Notes under the pieces: generated by a model | Seen by the model: the letters and a program-made list of their open reading frames with translations, nothing else | The model's database searches: none | What the model was told of the DNA's origin: nothing | Position numbers and translations under genes: made by a program | Shown here: piece after piece, positions 7,823 through 14,597 of the stretch | Layout: every line of letters begins with the position of its first letter | Numbering within the stretch: position 1 is the stretch's first letter | Origin: Actinomycetota bacterium | GTDB lineage: Bacteria; Actinomycetota; Thermoleophilia; Solirubrobacterales; Solirubrobacteraceae | NCBI GenBank assembly: GCA_005888335.1 | Contig: VAWY01000063.1 | Span: 1-23,343, forward strand | Reading direction: 5' to 3' | Length of the DNA: 23,343 nt

Positions 7823-8068
7823 CTACCCGGCGGCCGCGCTCCTGCGCTCTTCCTCCTCGGCCGGAACCTCGATGAGCTCGTCGCCGAGGGCGCGCAGGCG
7901 GCCCGAGGCGATCCCCTCCTCGAGCGCCGCGCGGAACGTGTCGAGGACCGGCCAGTGGCAGGCGCCGCACTCGTCGAAGAGCCGGGCCCGCGTGAGGACG
8001 CCTCCATAGGACCGGAGCACCCGCTCCATGTGGGCGATCTCGACGGCGTGCCGGTTCTCAAGCGACAT
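7823..8068 (-). CDS. Unrecognised 81-aa protein, winged-helix-like with a CxxC
   Basis: A small protein starting at ATG 8068 with a strong ribosome site (GAGGAGG, 5 nt from ATG), which makes the gene convincing. I do not recognise the family. The order helix (EIAHMERVLRSYG), helix (LTRARLFDECG), helix (VLDTFRAALEEGIASGRL) and then a short hairpin (LRALGDELIEV) resembles a winged helix-turn-helix. A CGAC motif (CxxC) followed by His lies in the middle and could bind metal or be redox active. The C-terminus is charged (AEEEERR). It is divergent from the GntR-type regulator and convergent with the protease gene. A small DNA-binding protein is a guess from its shape only. Confidence 0.7.
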   Translation of the reverse strand: MSLENRHAVEIAHMERVLRSYGGVLTRARLFDECGACHWPVLDTFRAALEEGIASGRLRALGDELIEVPAEEEERRSAAAG

Positions 8069-8090
8069 CTTTACCTCCTCGGGTGGCCGA

Positions 8091-8096
8091 AGCCTA
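8091..8096 (-). promoter_or_regulatory. -10-like hexamer for the 81-aa gene
   Basis: TAGGCT on the minus strand lies 22 nt before the ATG at 8068. Between them is the GAGGAGG ribosome site, so this gene would have a normal short leader. Confidence 0.35.
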
Positions 8097-8128
8097 CCGT
8101 GCCGAAAAGCGGCCGCGCTCGACTCCAG

Positions 8129-8134
8129 TAGCGT
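8129..8134 (+). promoter_or_regulatory. Leaderless-type -10 hexamer for the GntR-type regulator
   Basis: TAGCGT ends 7 nt before the ATG at 8142 and there is no ribosome-binding sequence in between. A transcript starting 7 nt after the hexamer would begin at the start codon itself. Confidence 0.5.
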
Positions 8135-8141
8135 TCCGTCC

Positions 8142-8846
8142 ATGGAGGGCGCGAGCGCGCTGGCAGCGGTCTTCGAGCCGGTCAGCCCGCCGACGACGTT
8201 CGAGGAAACGGTGGAGCGCCTGGGCACGGCGATCCGCGTCGGCCTGCTCCCTCCCGGCTCGCGCCTCCCCCCCGAGCGCGAGCTCGCCGAGCAGCTCGGC
8301 ATCGCCCGCTCGACGCTGCGCCAGGCGCTGACGACGCTCGTGCAGTCGGGCCACCTCATCTCGCTGCGCGGGCGCACCGGCGGCACGTTCGTCTCCGCGG
8401 CTCCCCCGCTTGGGTCGGGCAAGCTGCGCGCCGACTGGCGCGACGTGCTCGACGCGCGGGTGGCCATCGAGTGCGGAGCGGCCGTGCTGGCCGCCGAGCG
8501 CGGCCGCCACGAGGCGTTCGCCCGGATGGAGGAGCTCGTCGAGGCGATGGACGCCGCCGGCGAGTTCGAGGCCTACCGGGTGGCCGATGTGCGCTTCCAC
8601 ATCACGCTCGCCGAGGCGACCGGTGCGGCGCGGCTCGTCGCGGCGATGACCCAGGTGCAGGGCGAGATGACCGAGCTCATCTCGGTCATCCCCCACCCCG
8701 AGACGGTCCTCGAGCACGCCAACGACGAGCACCGCACGCTGCTGACCGCGCTGCGGGCGGCGGACGCCTGCGAGGCGGCGGGCATCCTGCGCGCCCACCT
8801 GCGCGGCACCGAGCACATCATCGCCGGGCTCGCGCCGTCGACCTAG
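8142..8846 (+). CDS. GntR-family transcriptional regulator, FadR/FCD subfamily
   Basis: A 234-aa regulator. The N-terminal winged helix-turn-helix (about 18-85) has the family hallmark LPPERELAEQLGIARSTLRQAL followed by the wing SLRGRTGGTFV. The C-terminal part (about 95-230) is an all-helical FCD ligand domain. Its metal- and ligand-site candidates are the His in VRFHITLAEATG, the His in DEHRTLLTAL, and the His residues of AHLRGTEH. Such proteins usually respond to a small carboxylate or sugar acid and repress a nearby catabolic operon. The likely targets are the FGGY kinase/oxidoreductase and gamma-glutamylamine genes that follow; this is inference from location. The start ATG is supported by TAGCGT 7 nt upstream. 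Its TAG stop lies inside the left end of a 65-bp palindrome. Confidence 0.88.
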   Translation: MEGASALAAVFEPVSPPTTFEETVERLGTAIRVGLLPPGSRLPPERELAEQLGIARSTLRQALTTLVQSGHLISLRGRTGGTFVSAAPPLGSGKLRADWRDVLDARVAIECGAAVLAAERGRHEAFARMEELVEAMDAAGEFEAYRVADVRFHITLAEATGAARLVAAMTQVQGEMTELISVIPHPETVLEHANDEHRTLLTALRAADACEAAGILRAHLRGTEHIIAGLAPST

Positions 8847-8907
8847 TGCCGCGTCAGGTGACGTTCGCCCCGTTCGGCGGGGCGGACGTCACCTGACGCA
8901 GCACTAG
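8843..8907. repeat. 65-bp near-perfect palindrome overlapping the regulator's stop codon
   Basis: Two 30-nt arms, starting and ending with CTAG, differ at only two positions and flank a 5-nt TTCGG loop. The inner stem is CGCCCCG/CGGGGCG and the outer part includes GCGTCAGGTGACGT. The left CTAG supplies the TAG stop of the regulator. It lies between convergent genes, so it could act as a two-way terminator, although there is no T-tract. Its length, CTAG ends and near symmetry also fit a small non-autonomous mobile or REP-like element. Confidence 0.75.
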
Positions 8908-8926
8908 AGGGCATCCTGCCCACAGC

Positions 8927-8940
8927 GCGAAGCGCTTCGC
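8927..8940. repeat. 14-bp perfect palindrome
   Basis: GCGAAGCGCTTCGC is perfectly self-complementary and lies between the 65-bp palindrome and the end of the kinase gene. Its role is unknown; it may be part of the same termination region. Confidence 0.4.
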
Positions 8941-8956
8941 GGCTGCGCGCAGATCG

Positions 8957-8973
8957 GCGCCAACCGTTGGCGC
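8957..8973 (-). terminator. Hairpin at the 3' end of the FGGY kinase gene
   Basis: GCGCCAA and TTGGCGC form a 7-bp perfect stem with a 3-nt loop, touching the stop codon at 8973-8975. No T-rich tail follows on the minus strand, so intrinsic termination is uncertain. Confidence 0.4.
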
Positions 8974-10406
8974 TAGAGCTCGGCCGCCCGCTCCACGAAC
9001 GCCCGCCACGCGGCGTGCTCGGCGGCGCGCCACGCGTCGTCGCGCCGCGGCTCGACCCGCTCGCCGCGCGGCAGCCGCTCGGCGATCTCGCGCGTCGAGG
9101 ACCACAGGCCCGCGCCGACGGCGGCGAGCGCCGCGACGCCCGCGACGGTGGCGTCGACGAGGCCGCGCTCGACGGGCACGCCCGCCGCGTCGGCCTGCAG
9201 CTCGAGCAGCAGGGCGTCGCGCGTCAGGCCGCCGTCGACGCGCAGCACGTCGAGGCCGACCTCGCCGTCGACCACCGCCGCGATGTCGGCGACCCGCCAG
9301 GCGATCGCCTCCAGCGCGGCGCGCGCCACGTGCGCCGGGCGCGTGCCGGCGGTCATGCCGGCGACGACCGCCCGGGCGCCTGGGCGCCACCACGGCGCGC
9401 CGAGCCCGCTCAGCGCGGGCAGGACACGGACCCCGCCGCTGTCGGGCACGGTGGCGGCCAGCGCGGCCAGCGCCGCCGGGTCGCTCGCCAGCCCGAGCTC
9501 GCCGCTGAGCCACTCCAGCAGCGCGCCGGCGGTGAACACCCCGCCGTCGAGGGCGTACTCGACGCGCCCGTCGATCCCCCAGGCGACCGTCGGCAGCAGC
9601 GCGCCGCGCGGCTCGATGCGCTCGGCGCCGGTGTGCGCGAGCACGAAGACGCCGGTGCCGTAGGTCGCCTTGACGCGGCCGGGCTCGACGCAGCCCGCGC
9701 CGGCCAGCGCGGCCTGCTGGTCGACGACGCGGGCGCGCAGCGGAACCTCGGCCGGCCACGCCGGGTGGCGCAGCGCGCCGAGCTCGCCGACGCTGTCACC
9801 GACCGCGGGCAGCCGCTCGACCGGGACGCCGAAGCGCTCGCACAGCCAGGGGTCCCACCGGGCGACGCCGAGCATCGTCCGTGACACAGTCGAGGGATCC
9901 GTCGCGAAGCCGGCCCCGAGCCGCTCGGTCAGGAACGCGTCGACGTTGCCCAGCCGCAGCCCCGGCCGGTCCTCGATCCCGTGCTCGAGCAGCCAGGCGA
10001 GCTTGCCCGCCGAGAAGTACGGGTCGAGCGGGAGCCCGCTGCGCCGGCGGATCTCGTCCTCGTCGGCGCCCAGGCGGGCGAGGACTTCCTCCGAGCGCTT
10101 GTCGGACCAGACCACGATGGGCGACAGCGGCTCGCCGGTCTCGGCGTCCCAGGCCAGCACCGACTCGCCCTCGTGATCGAGCCCGCACGCGACGACGTCG
10201 CCCGGCGCGTCGCGCAGCAGCTCGGCGACGGCGTCGACCACGGCGTCGAGGACCGCGACCGGATCGCGCTCGACCCAGCCCGGTCGCGGGTGCACGGTGG
10301 GCACGCGGCGCGTCGCCTCGCGCACCACGCGCAGGTCGACGTCGAAGAGCGCCGCCTTGACCGCGGTCGTGCCCTCGTCGATCCCGAGCAGCAGCGGCGA
10401 GGTCAT
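8973..10406 (-). CDS. FGGY-family carbohydrate kinase, glycerol-kinase-like
   Basis: A 477-aa sugar or polyol kinase that would transfer phosphate from ATP. The preferred start is ATG 10406, since LLLGIDEGTTAVKAALFDV begins the first FGGY strand; a frame extension upstream adds 11 non-family residues. Glycerol-kinase-like features are SGLPLDPYFSAGKLAWLLE, NVDAFLTERLG, and VVDQQAALAGAG with catalytic-type Asp229. The ATP-side segments ATYGTGVFVLAHTG and LRVDGGLTRDALLLELQAD follow. The GlpK WQDRR-type stretch is replaced by VWSDKRS, so the substrate may not be glycerol. It follows the FAD oxidoreductase gene by 58 nt, the classic pairing of a polyol kinase with a polyol-phosphate dehydrogenase. 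The gap contains a nested inverted repeat that includes its start codon. Confidence 0.85.
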   Translation of the reverse strand: MTSPLLLGIDEGTTAVKAALFDVDLRVVREATRRVPTVHPRPGWVERDPVAVLDAVVDAVAELLRDAPGDVVACGLDHEGESVLAWDAETGEPLSPIVVWSDKRSEEVLARLGADEDEIRRRSGLPLDPYFSAGKLAWLLEHGIEDRPGLRLGNVDAFLTERLGAGFATDPSTVSRTMLGVARWDPWLCERFGVPVERLPAVGDSVGELGALRHPAWPAEVPLRARVVDQQAALAGAGCVEPGRVKATYGTGVFVLAHTGAERIEPRGALLPTVAWGIDGRVEYALDGGVFTAGALLEWLSGELGLASDPAALAALAATVPDSGGVRVLPALSGLGAPWWRPGARAVVAGMTAGTRPAHVARAALEAIAWRVADIAAVVDGEVGLDVLRVDGGLTRDALLLELQADAAGVPVERGLVDATVAGVAALAAVGAGLWSSTREIAERLPRGERVEPRRDDAWRAAEHAAWRAFVERAAEL

Positions 10407-10465
10407 CCTGGATCCCCCGATTCTCGCGGCGCGAGACATCCACGATCTATCGGCGGATCCAGGAT
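10405..10465. repeat. Inverted repeat with nested hairpin between oxidoreductase and kinase genes
   Basis: ATCCTGGATCCCCCGAT (10405-10421) and ATCGGCGGATCCAGGAT (10449-10465) are inverted copies with one mismatch. Inside the 27-nt spacer a second stem, TCTCGC/GCGAGA with a 3-nt loop, lies at 10422-10436. The outer arms cover the oxidoreductase stop on one side and the kinase ribosome region and ATG on the other. In RNA this fold would sequester the kinase start; as DNA it could be an operator. Confidence 0.65.
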
Positions 10466-11529
10466 CATGCGGCGACCCGGCGCTGCCACCACGGGCCGAC
10501 GACCTCGGGCGCCTCGCCGGCGACCAGCGGCGCGTCGGGCCGGCCGGGGACGAGCAGGTCGGCGACGTGCTCGGCGATGCCCAGAGACGCCGTCAGGCCG
10601 GTCGAGCGGATGGCCGCGACGTGGACGAGGTCGCCGCGCACGCGCGAGTGGCGGATGACGTAGTTGACGCCGCGGCCCGCCGGCCGCAGCCCCGCGTACG
10701 ACGCGATCGGCTCCAGGCCCTCCAGCGGCGGGTGCAGCGCGATCGCGCCGGCGAGCACCTCCTCGCGCGCCTCCGGGCGCACCGACCAGTCGGTCTTGTC
10801 CTCCTGGTCGACGGCGGTCGGCCCGGCGACGGTGTGGCCGTCGACCGTCGGGAAGACGAGCACGCCCTTCGTCCGCGGCGTCGGCACCGGCAGCAGGATC
10901 CGCTCGACGCGCGTGTCGAAGACGAAGAACTCGCCCTTGCGGGGGAAGATCGCGAACGAGTCGTCGCCGGCCGCGCGCGCCACCTCGTCGGCGTAGAGCC
11001 CCGCGCAGTTGACGATCACGTCCCCGACGACCGCCTCGTCGCGGTCGGAGAGCACGAACCCGCCGCGCCCGATGTGGCGCACGCGGAAGCCCGTGCGCAC
11101 CTCGGCCCCCGAGGCCGCCGCGAGCGCGAGCGTGAAGCGCACGGGATCGGTCACCGCCTCGCCGGGGATCTCGAGCGCGCCGTCGGGACGCGCGCGCACC
11201 TGGACGCCGTTGCGCCCCGCGGTTCCCGCCACTTCGACCGGCGCCGCGGGCATCAGCGCGCCGCAGCGCAGGACCGGCACGCCGAGCGCGTCGAGCACCT
11301 CGTCGCGCAGCTGCGCGGCGCGCAGGATCAGCCGCGTCTCGAGCTCGCCGGGGACGGAGTCGAAGCCCGTGTGGAGGATCCCCGAGTTCGTGCCGCTCGC
11401 CCCGAGCGCGAGCTCGTCCTCGGCCTCGACGAGCACCACCCGGACGCCGCGCCGGCCGAGCGCCAGCGCCACGGCGCTCCCGACGACGCCGCCCCCGACG
11501 ACAACCGCCGAGCGGGGTAGATCTCGCAC
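10465..11529 (-). CDS. FAD-dependent oxidoreductase (DAO superfamily), GlpA/LhgO-like
   Basis: A 354-aa flavoprotein starting at GTG 11529. The dinucleotide-binding motif VVVGGGVVGSAVALALGRRG is at residues 8-27, with the acidic end of strand 2 (VVLVEAE). GASGTNSGILHTGFD matches the NSGIxHAGxD signature of GlpA/GlpO-type glycerol-3-phosphate oxidases and L-2-hydroxyglutarate oxidases. Later segments (DVIVNCAGLYADEVA, PRKGEFFVFDT, IRSTGLTASLGIAEHV) complete the DAO fold. It probably oxidises a hydroxy-acid or polyol phosphate. Together with the kinase downstream it suggests a phosphorylated polyol substrate. The start is supported by TAGCGT 6 nt upstream. It is divergent from the gamma-glutamylamine ligase gene, with only 25 nt between the start codons. 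Confidence 0.85.
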   Translation of the reverse strand: MRDLPRSAVVVGGGVVGSAVALALGRRGVRVVLVEAEDELALGASGTNSGILHTGFDSVPGELETRLILRAAQLRDEVLDALGVPVLRCGALMPAAPVEVAGTAGRNGVQVRARPDGALEIPGEAVTDPVRFTLALAAASGAEVRTGFRVRHIGRGGFVLSDRDEAVVGDVIVNCAGLYADEVARAAGDDSFAIFPRKGEFFVFDTRVERILLPVPTPRTKGVLVFPTVDGHTVAGPTAVDQEDKTDWSVRPEAREEVLAGAIALHPPLEGLEPIASYAGLRPAGRGVNYVIRHSRVRGDLVHVAAIRSTGLTASLGIAEHVADLLVPGRPDAPLVAGEAPEVVGPWWQRRVAA

Positions 11530-11535
11530 ACGCCG

Positions 11536-11547
11536 ACGCTATACGGT
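11536..11547. promoter_or_regulatory. Back-to-back -10 hexamers of a bidirectional promoter
   Basis: TAGCGT on the minus strand (11536-11541) abuts TACGGT on the plus strand (11542-11547). They end 6 nt and 7 nt before the GTG of the oxidoreductase and the ATG of the ligase-type gene. Both transcripts would be leaderless, and each -35 region must lie near or inside the opposite gene. Confidence 0.55.
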
Positions 11548-11554
11548 CTGCTCG

Positions 11555-12910
11555 ATGGCCCTCTACGTCCCGTCCGGCGCGCTCAGCGTCGACGAGCTGC
11601 GGGACGCCGCCGACCGCGGCGAGCTCGACACGGTGCTCCTGTGCCTGACCGACATGCAGGGGCGCCTGCAGGGCAAGCGCATGACCGCCGCGCACTCCCT
11701 CGACGAGGTCATCCCGCACGCCGACGAGGGCTGCAACTACCTGCTCGCCGTCGACGTCGACATGAACACCGTCTCGGGCTACGCGATGTCCTCGTGGGAG
11801 CGCGGCTACGGCGACTTCGTCCTGCGCCCGGACCTCGAGACGCTGCGCCGCGTCCCGTGGCACCCCGGCACGGCGCTCTGCCTGGCCGACCTGGGCTGGG
11901 AGGACGGCGCGGACGTCACCGCCTCGCCGCGGCAGATCCTGCGCCGGCAGCTGACGCGGCTGGCCGAGCGCGGCTGGCAGGCGCTGGCGGGCACCGAGCT
12001 CGAGTTCCTCGTCTTCCGCGACACCTACGAGGACGCGTGGCGCAAGGGCTATCGCGACCTGCAGCCCGCCAACCTCTACAACGTCGACTACTCGATGCTC
12101 GGCACGGCGCGCGTCGAGCCGCTGATCCGCCGGATCCGCAACGAGATGATGGGCGCGGGGATGCGGGTCGAGAACTCCAAGGGCGAGTGCAACTTCGGCC
12201 AGCACGAGATCAACTTCCACTACGGCCCAGCGCTGAAGACCGCCGACGACCACGCGATCTACAAGAACGGGGCCAAGGAGATCGCCGCCCAGGAGGGCAT
12301 GGCGATCACCTACATGGCGAAGTTCGACGAGCGCGAGGGCAACTCGTGCCACATTCATTTGTCATTGCAGCGCGTCGACGGCTCGCCGCTGTTCGCCGAG
12401 GAGGAGGGCGTCTTTCGCTCGTTCGTCGCCGGCCAGCTCGCCGCGTTGCGCGAGCTGACGCTGTTCCTCGCGCCCAACGTCAACTCCTACAAGCGCTACG
12501 CGGTCGGCTCGTTCGCCCCGACAGCGGTCGCGTGGGGCGTCGACAACCGCACGTGCGCGATGCGCGTGGTCGGCCACGGGCCGTCGCTGCGCGTCGAGAA
12601 CCGCGTGGCCGGCGCGGACGTCAACCCCTACCTCGCCCTCGCGGCGATGGTCGCCGCCGGCCTGCACGGCATCGACGCCGAGCTCGCGCTCGAGCCCGCC
12701 TACGAGGGCAACGCGTACGTCTCGGACAAGCCGCGCGTGCCCTCGACCCTGCGCGAGGCGCGCGACCTGTTCGCCGCCAGCGCGATCGCCCGTGAAGCCT
12801 TCGGCCAGGACGTCGTCGACCACTACCTCAACATGGCCGACGTCGAGCTCGCCGCCTTCGACGCGACGGTGACCGACTGGGAGCGCTACCGCTCGTTCGA
12901 GCGCATGTAG
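11555..12910 (+). CDS. Glutamine-synthetase-like gamma-glutamylamine ligase (PuuA/GlnA3/GlnA4 type)
   Basis: A 451-aa member of the glutamine synthetase family. It has the catalytic-domain motifs: a GTELEFLVF strand, ENSKGECNFGQHEINF with metal-ligand Glu residues, and REGNSCHIHLSL (His of the ATP/metal site). NSYKRYAVGSFAPTAVAWGVDNRTCAMR and RVENRVAGADVNPYLALAAMV follow. The sequence is PuuA-like rather than GlnA-like: GNSCHIHLS replaces GSGMHVHQS, and there is no C-terminal adenylylation Tyr signature. Such enzymes join glutamate to an amine such as putrescine, other polyamines, ethanolamine or isopropylamine using ATP. The neighbours (permease, aldehyde dehydrogenase, SDR) support amine catabolism rather than nitrogen assimilation. 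The true substrate cannot be read. A PuuD-type hydrolase is not in the window. Confidence 0.88.
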   Translation: MALYVPSGALSVDELRDAADRGELDTVLLCLTDMQGRLQGKRMTAAHSLDEVIPHADEGCNYLLAVDVDMNTVSGYAMSSWERGYGDFVLRPDLETLRRVPWHPGTALCLADLGWEDGADVTASPRQILRRQLTRLAERGWQALAGTELEFLVFRDTYEDAWRKGYRDLQPANLYNVDYSMLGTARVEPLIRRIRNEMMGAGMRVENSKGECNFGQHEINFHYGPALKTADDHAIYKNGAKEIAAQEGMAITYMAKFDEREGNSCHIHLSLQRVDGSPLFAEEEGVFRSFVAGQLAALRELTLFLAPNVNSYKRYAVGSFAPTAVAWGVDNRTCAMRVVGHGPSLRVENRVAGADVNPYLALAAMVAAGLHGIDAELALEPAYEGNAYVSDKPRVPSTLREARDLFAASAIAREAFGQDVVDHYLNMADVELAAFDATVTDWERYRSFERM

Positions 12911-12918
12911 GCCAGCTT

Positions 12919-12958
12919 GTTGCAGCGGTTGCAAGCGCCCGCAGGACGGGCGTAGGGT
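12919..12958 (+). promoter_or_regulatory. Permease promoter region: GTTGCA direct repeat, hairpin and -10 hexamer
   Basis: The 54-nt gap before the permease holds two GTTGCA copies (12919-12924 and 12928-12933) and a small CGCCCG/CGGGCG stem (12936-12952). A TAGGGT hexamer (12953-12958) ends 6 nt before the ATG at 12965. The hexamer suggests a leaderless transcript starting at the permease. The GTTGCA pair, in TTGCAGCGGTTGCAA, resembles a repressor site, but no regulator can be named. Confidence 0.4.
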
Positions 12959-12964
12959 CCGAAC

Positions 12965-14596
12965 ATGAGCGACATCTCCGCGGGCACCCTGGGCCGCGAC
13001 GAGCAGCAGCTCGCCGAGCTCGGCTACAAGCAGGAGCTCCAGCGCGCCTGGGGCAGCTTCACGAACTTCGCGATCTCCTTCACGATCATCTCGGTCCTGG
13101 CCGGGACGTTCACGACGTTCGGCCAAGCCTGGAACGCGGGCGGGCCGATCGCCATCTCGATCGGCTGGCCGGTGATCTGCGCCTTCGTCCTGCTCGTTGC
13201 CGTGTCGATGGCCGAGCTGACCTCCGCCTTCCCGACCGCGGGCGGCCCGTACTGGTGGTCGGCGAAGCTCGGTGGGCCGGGCTGGAGCTGGTTCACCGGC
13301 TGGTTCAACATCGTCGGCCTGCTCGGGATCGTCGCCTCGGTCGGCTACGGCGCCGCCAGCTTCCTCTACGCGCTGCTCGGCCTGTACGGGGTCAACGTCT
13401 TCGGGGTCAACTTCGGCGACGGCGCCCACGTGATCAGCGAGACGTTCCTGCTGTACCTCATCATCCTCGGGCTCTACGCGGCGCTGAACATCTTCTCCTC
13501 GCCGCTGCTCGGGCTGCTCAACAACATCTCCGTCGGCTGGCACGTGCTCGGCGTCGCGGTCGTCATCGCCCTGCTCGTCTTCGTCCCCGACCACCACCAG
13601 GACGCCGGCTTCGTCTTCGGTCACAAGATCAACAACACCGGCTTCGGCGGGGGCAGCGTCGGCAACTTCGGGTTCTGGGTCCTCGTTCTGCCGATCGGCT
13701 TCCTGCTGACCATGTACACCCAGACCGGCTACGACGCCTCCGCGCACACGGCCGAGGAGACGCGCGACGCAGCCATCGGCGCCGCGCGCGGGGTGTGGCG
13801 GTCGGTCTTCTTCTCGGCGATCGCCGGCTGGTTCGTGCTGCTCGCGTTCGTCTTCGCGGCGACCGACGTCAAGGCGATCAACGCGGGCGGCGGCGGCTCG
13901 ATCCCCATCTTCGAGAGCGCGCTCACCTCGGCGGCGGCCAAGGCCGTGATCCTCATCGCGACCATCGGGCAGATCTTCTGTGGCATGGCCGGCCTCACCA
14001 GCGCCTCGCGCACCTGGTACGCGTTCTCGCGCGACCGCGCCATCCCCGGGTGGTGGCTCTTCAGGCGCCTCAACCACCATCGCGTGCCGACCTACGCGGT
14101 GCTCGCCGTGACGCTCTTCTCGCTCCTGATCAGCATCCCGGCGCTGTGGAGCAACACGGCCGGGTTCCCGTTCGCGTTCTTCGCACTCACGGGCATCTGC
14201 ACGGTCGGCCTCTACATCGCGTACGTGATCCCGGTGTACCTGCGGCTGCGCCGCGGGAACGGCTTCCAGCCCGGCCCGTGGAACCTGGGACGCCACTACC
14301 GGTGGATCAACACCGGCGCGCTGGTCTTCGTCGCGATCGTGGTGATCACCCTGGACCTGCCGTTCACGCACGCGGCCGTGCCGTGGAACAGCGACTTCGA
14401 CGCGACGGCGTTCAACTACACCCCGTTGGTGATCCTGGTCGGGCTGGCCGTGGCGGTCTGGTGGCAGCTCTCGGCCAAGAACCGGTACAAGGGTCCGGTG
14501 CGCACGCTGGAGGAGATCGAGGAGGAACTCGAGGGCACGCCCCCGCAGCAGCCCGAGCCGCCGGCGGCGGGGCCCACGCCCGCGCCTGTGACCTGA
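12965..14596 (+). CDS. APC-superfamily amino acid/amine permease
   Basis: A 543-aa integral membrane transporter with about 12 hydrophobic segments, starting around residues 33-55 and ending near 510. The style is that of the amino acid-choline transporter (ACT/GabP-UGA4-like) family. SFTNFAISFTIISVLAGTFTTFGQAW is the first helix with the broken-helix substrate site, SMAELTSAFPTAGGPYWWSA follows helix 2, and TGYDASAHTAEET is the conserved helix 6 region. The protein ends in an acidic then Pro-rich cytoplasmic tail. It is a proton- or sodium-coupled importer by family. Its position between the gamma-glutamylamine ligase and the aldehyde dehydrogenase suggests uptake of the amine that the ligase modifies. 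The next gene starts 1 nt after its stop. Confidence 0.9.
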   Translation: MSDISAGTLGRDEQQLAELGYKQELQRAWGSFTNFAISFTIISVLAGTFTTFGQAWNAGGPIAISIGWPVICAFVLLVAVSMAELTSAFPTAGGPYWWSAKLGGPGWSWFTGWFNIVGLLGIVASVGYGAASFLYALLGLYGVNVFGVNFGDGAHVISETFLLYLIILGLYAALNIFSSPLLGLLNNISVGWHVLGVAVVIALLVFVPDHHQDAGFVFGHKINNTGFGGGSVGNFGFWVLVLPIGFLLTMYTQTGYDASAHTAEETRDAAIGAARGVWRSVFFSAIAGWFVLLAFVFAATDVKAINAGGGGSIPIFESALTSAAAKAVILIATIGQIFCGMAGLTSASRTWYAFSRDRAIPGWWLFRRLNHHRVPTYAVLAVTLFSLLISIPALWSNTAGFPFAFFALTGICTVGLYIAYVIPVYLRLRRGNGFQPGPWNLGRHYRWINTGALVFVAIVVITLDLPFTHAAVPWNSDFDATAFNYTPLVILVGLAVAVWWQLSAKNRYKGPVRTLEEIEEELEGTPPQQPEPPAAGPTPAPVT

Positions 14597-14597
14597 G

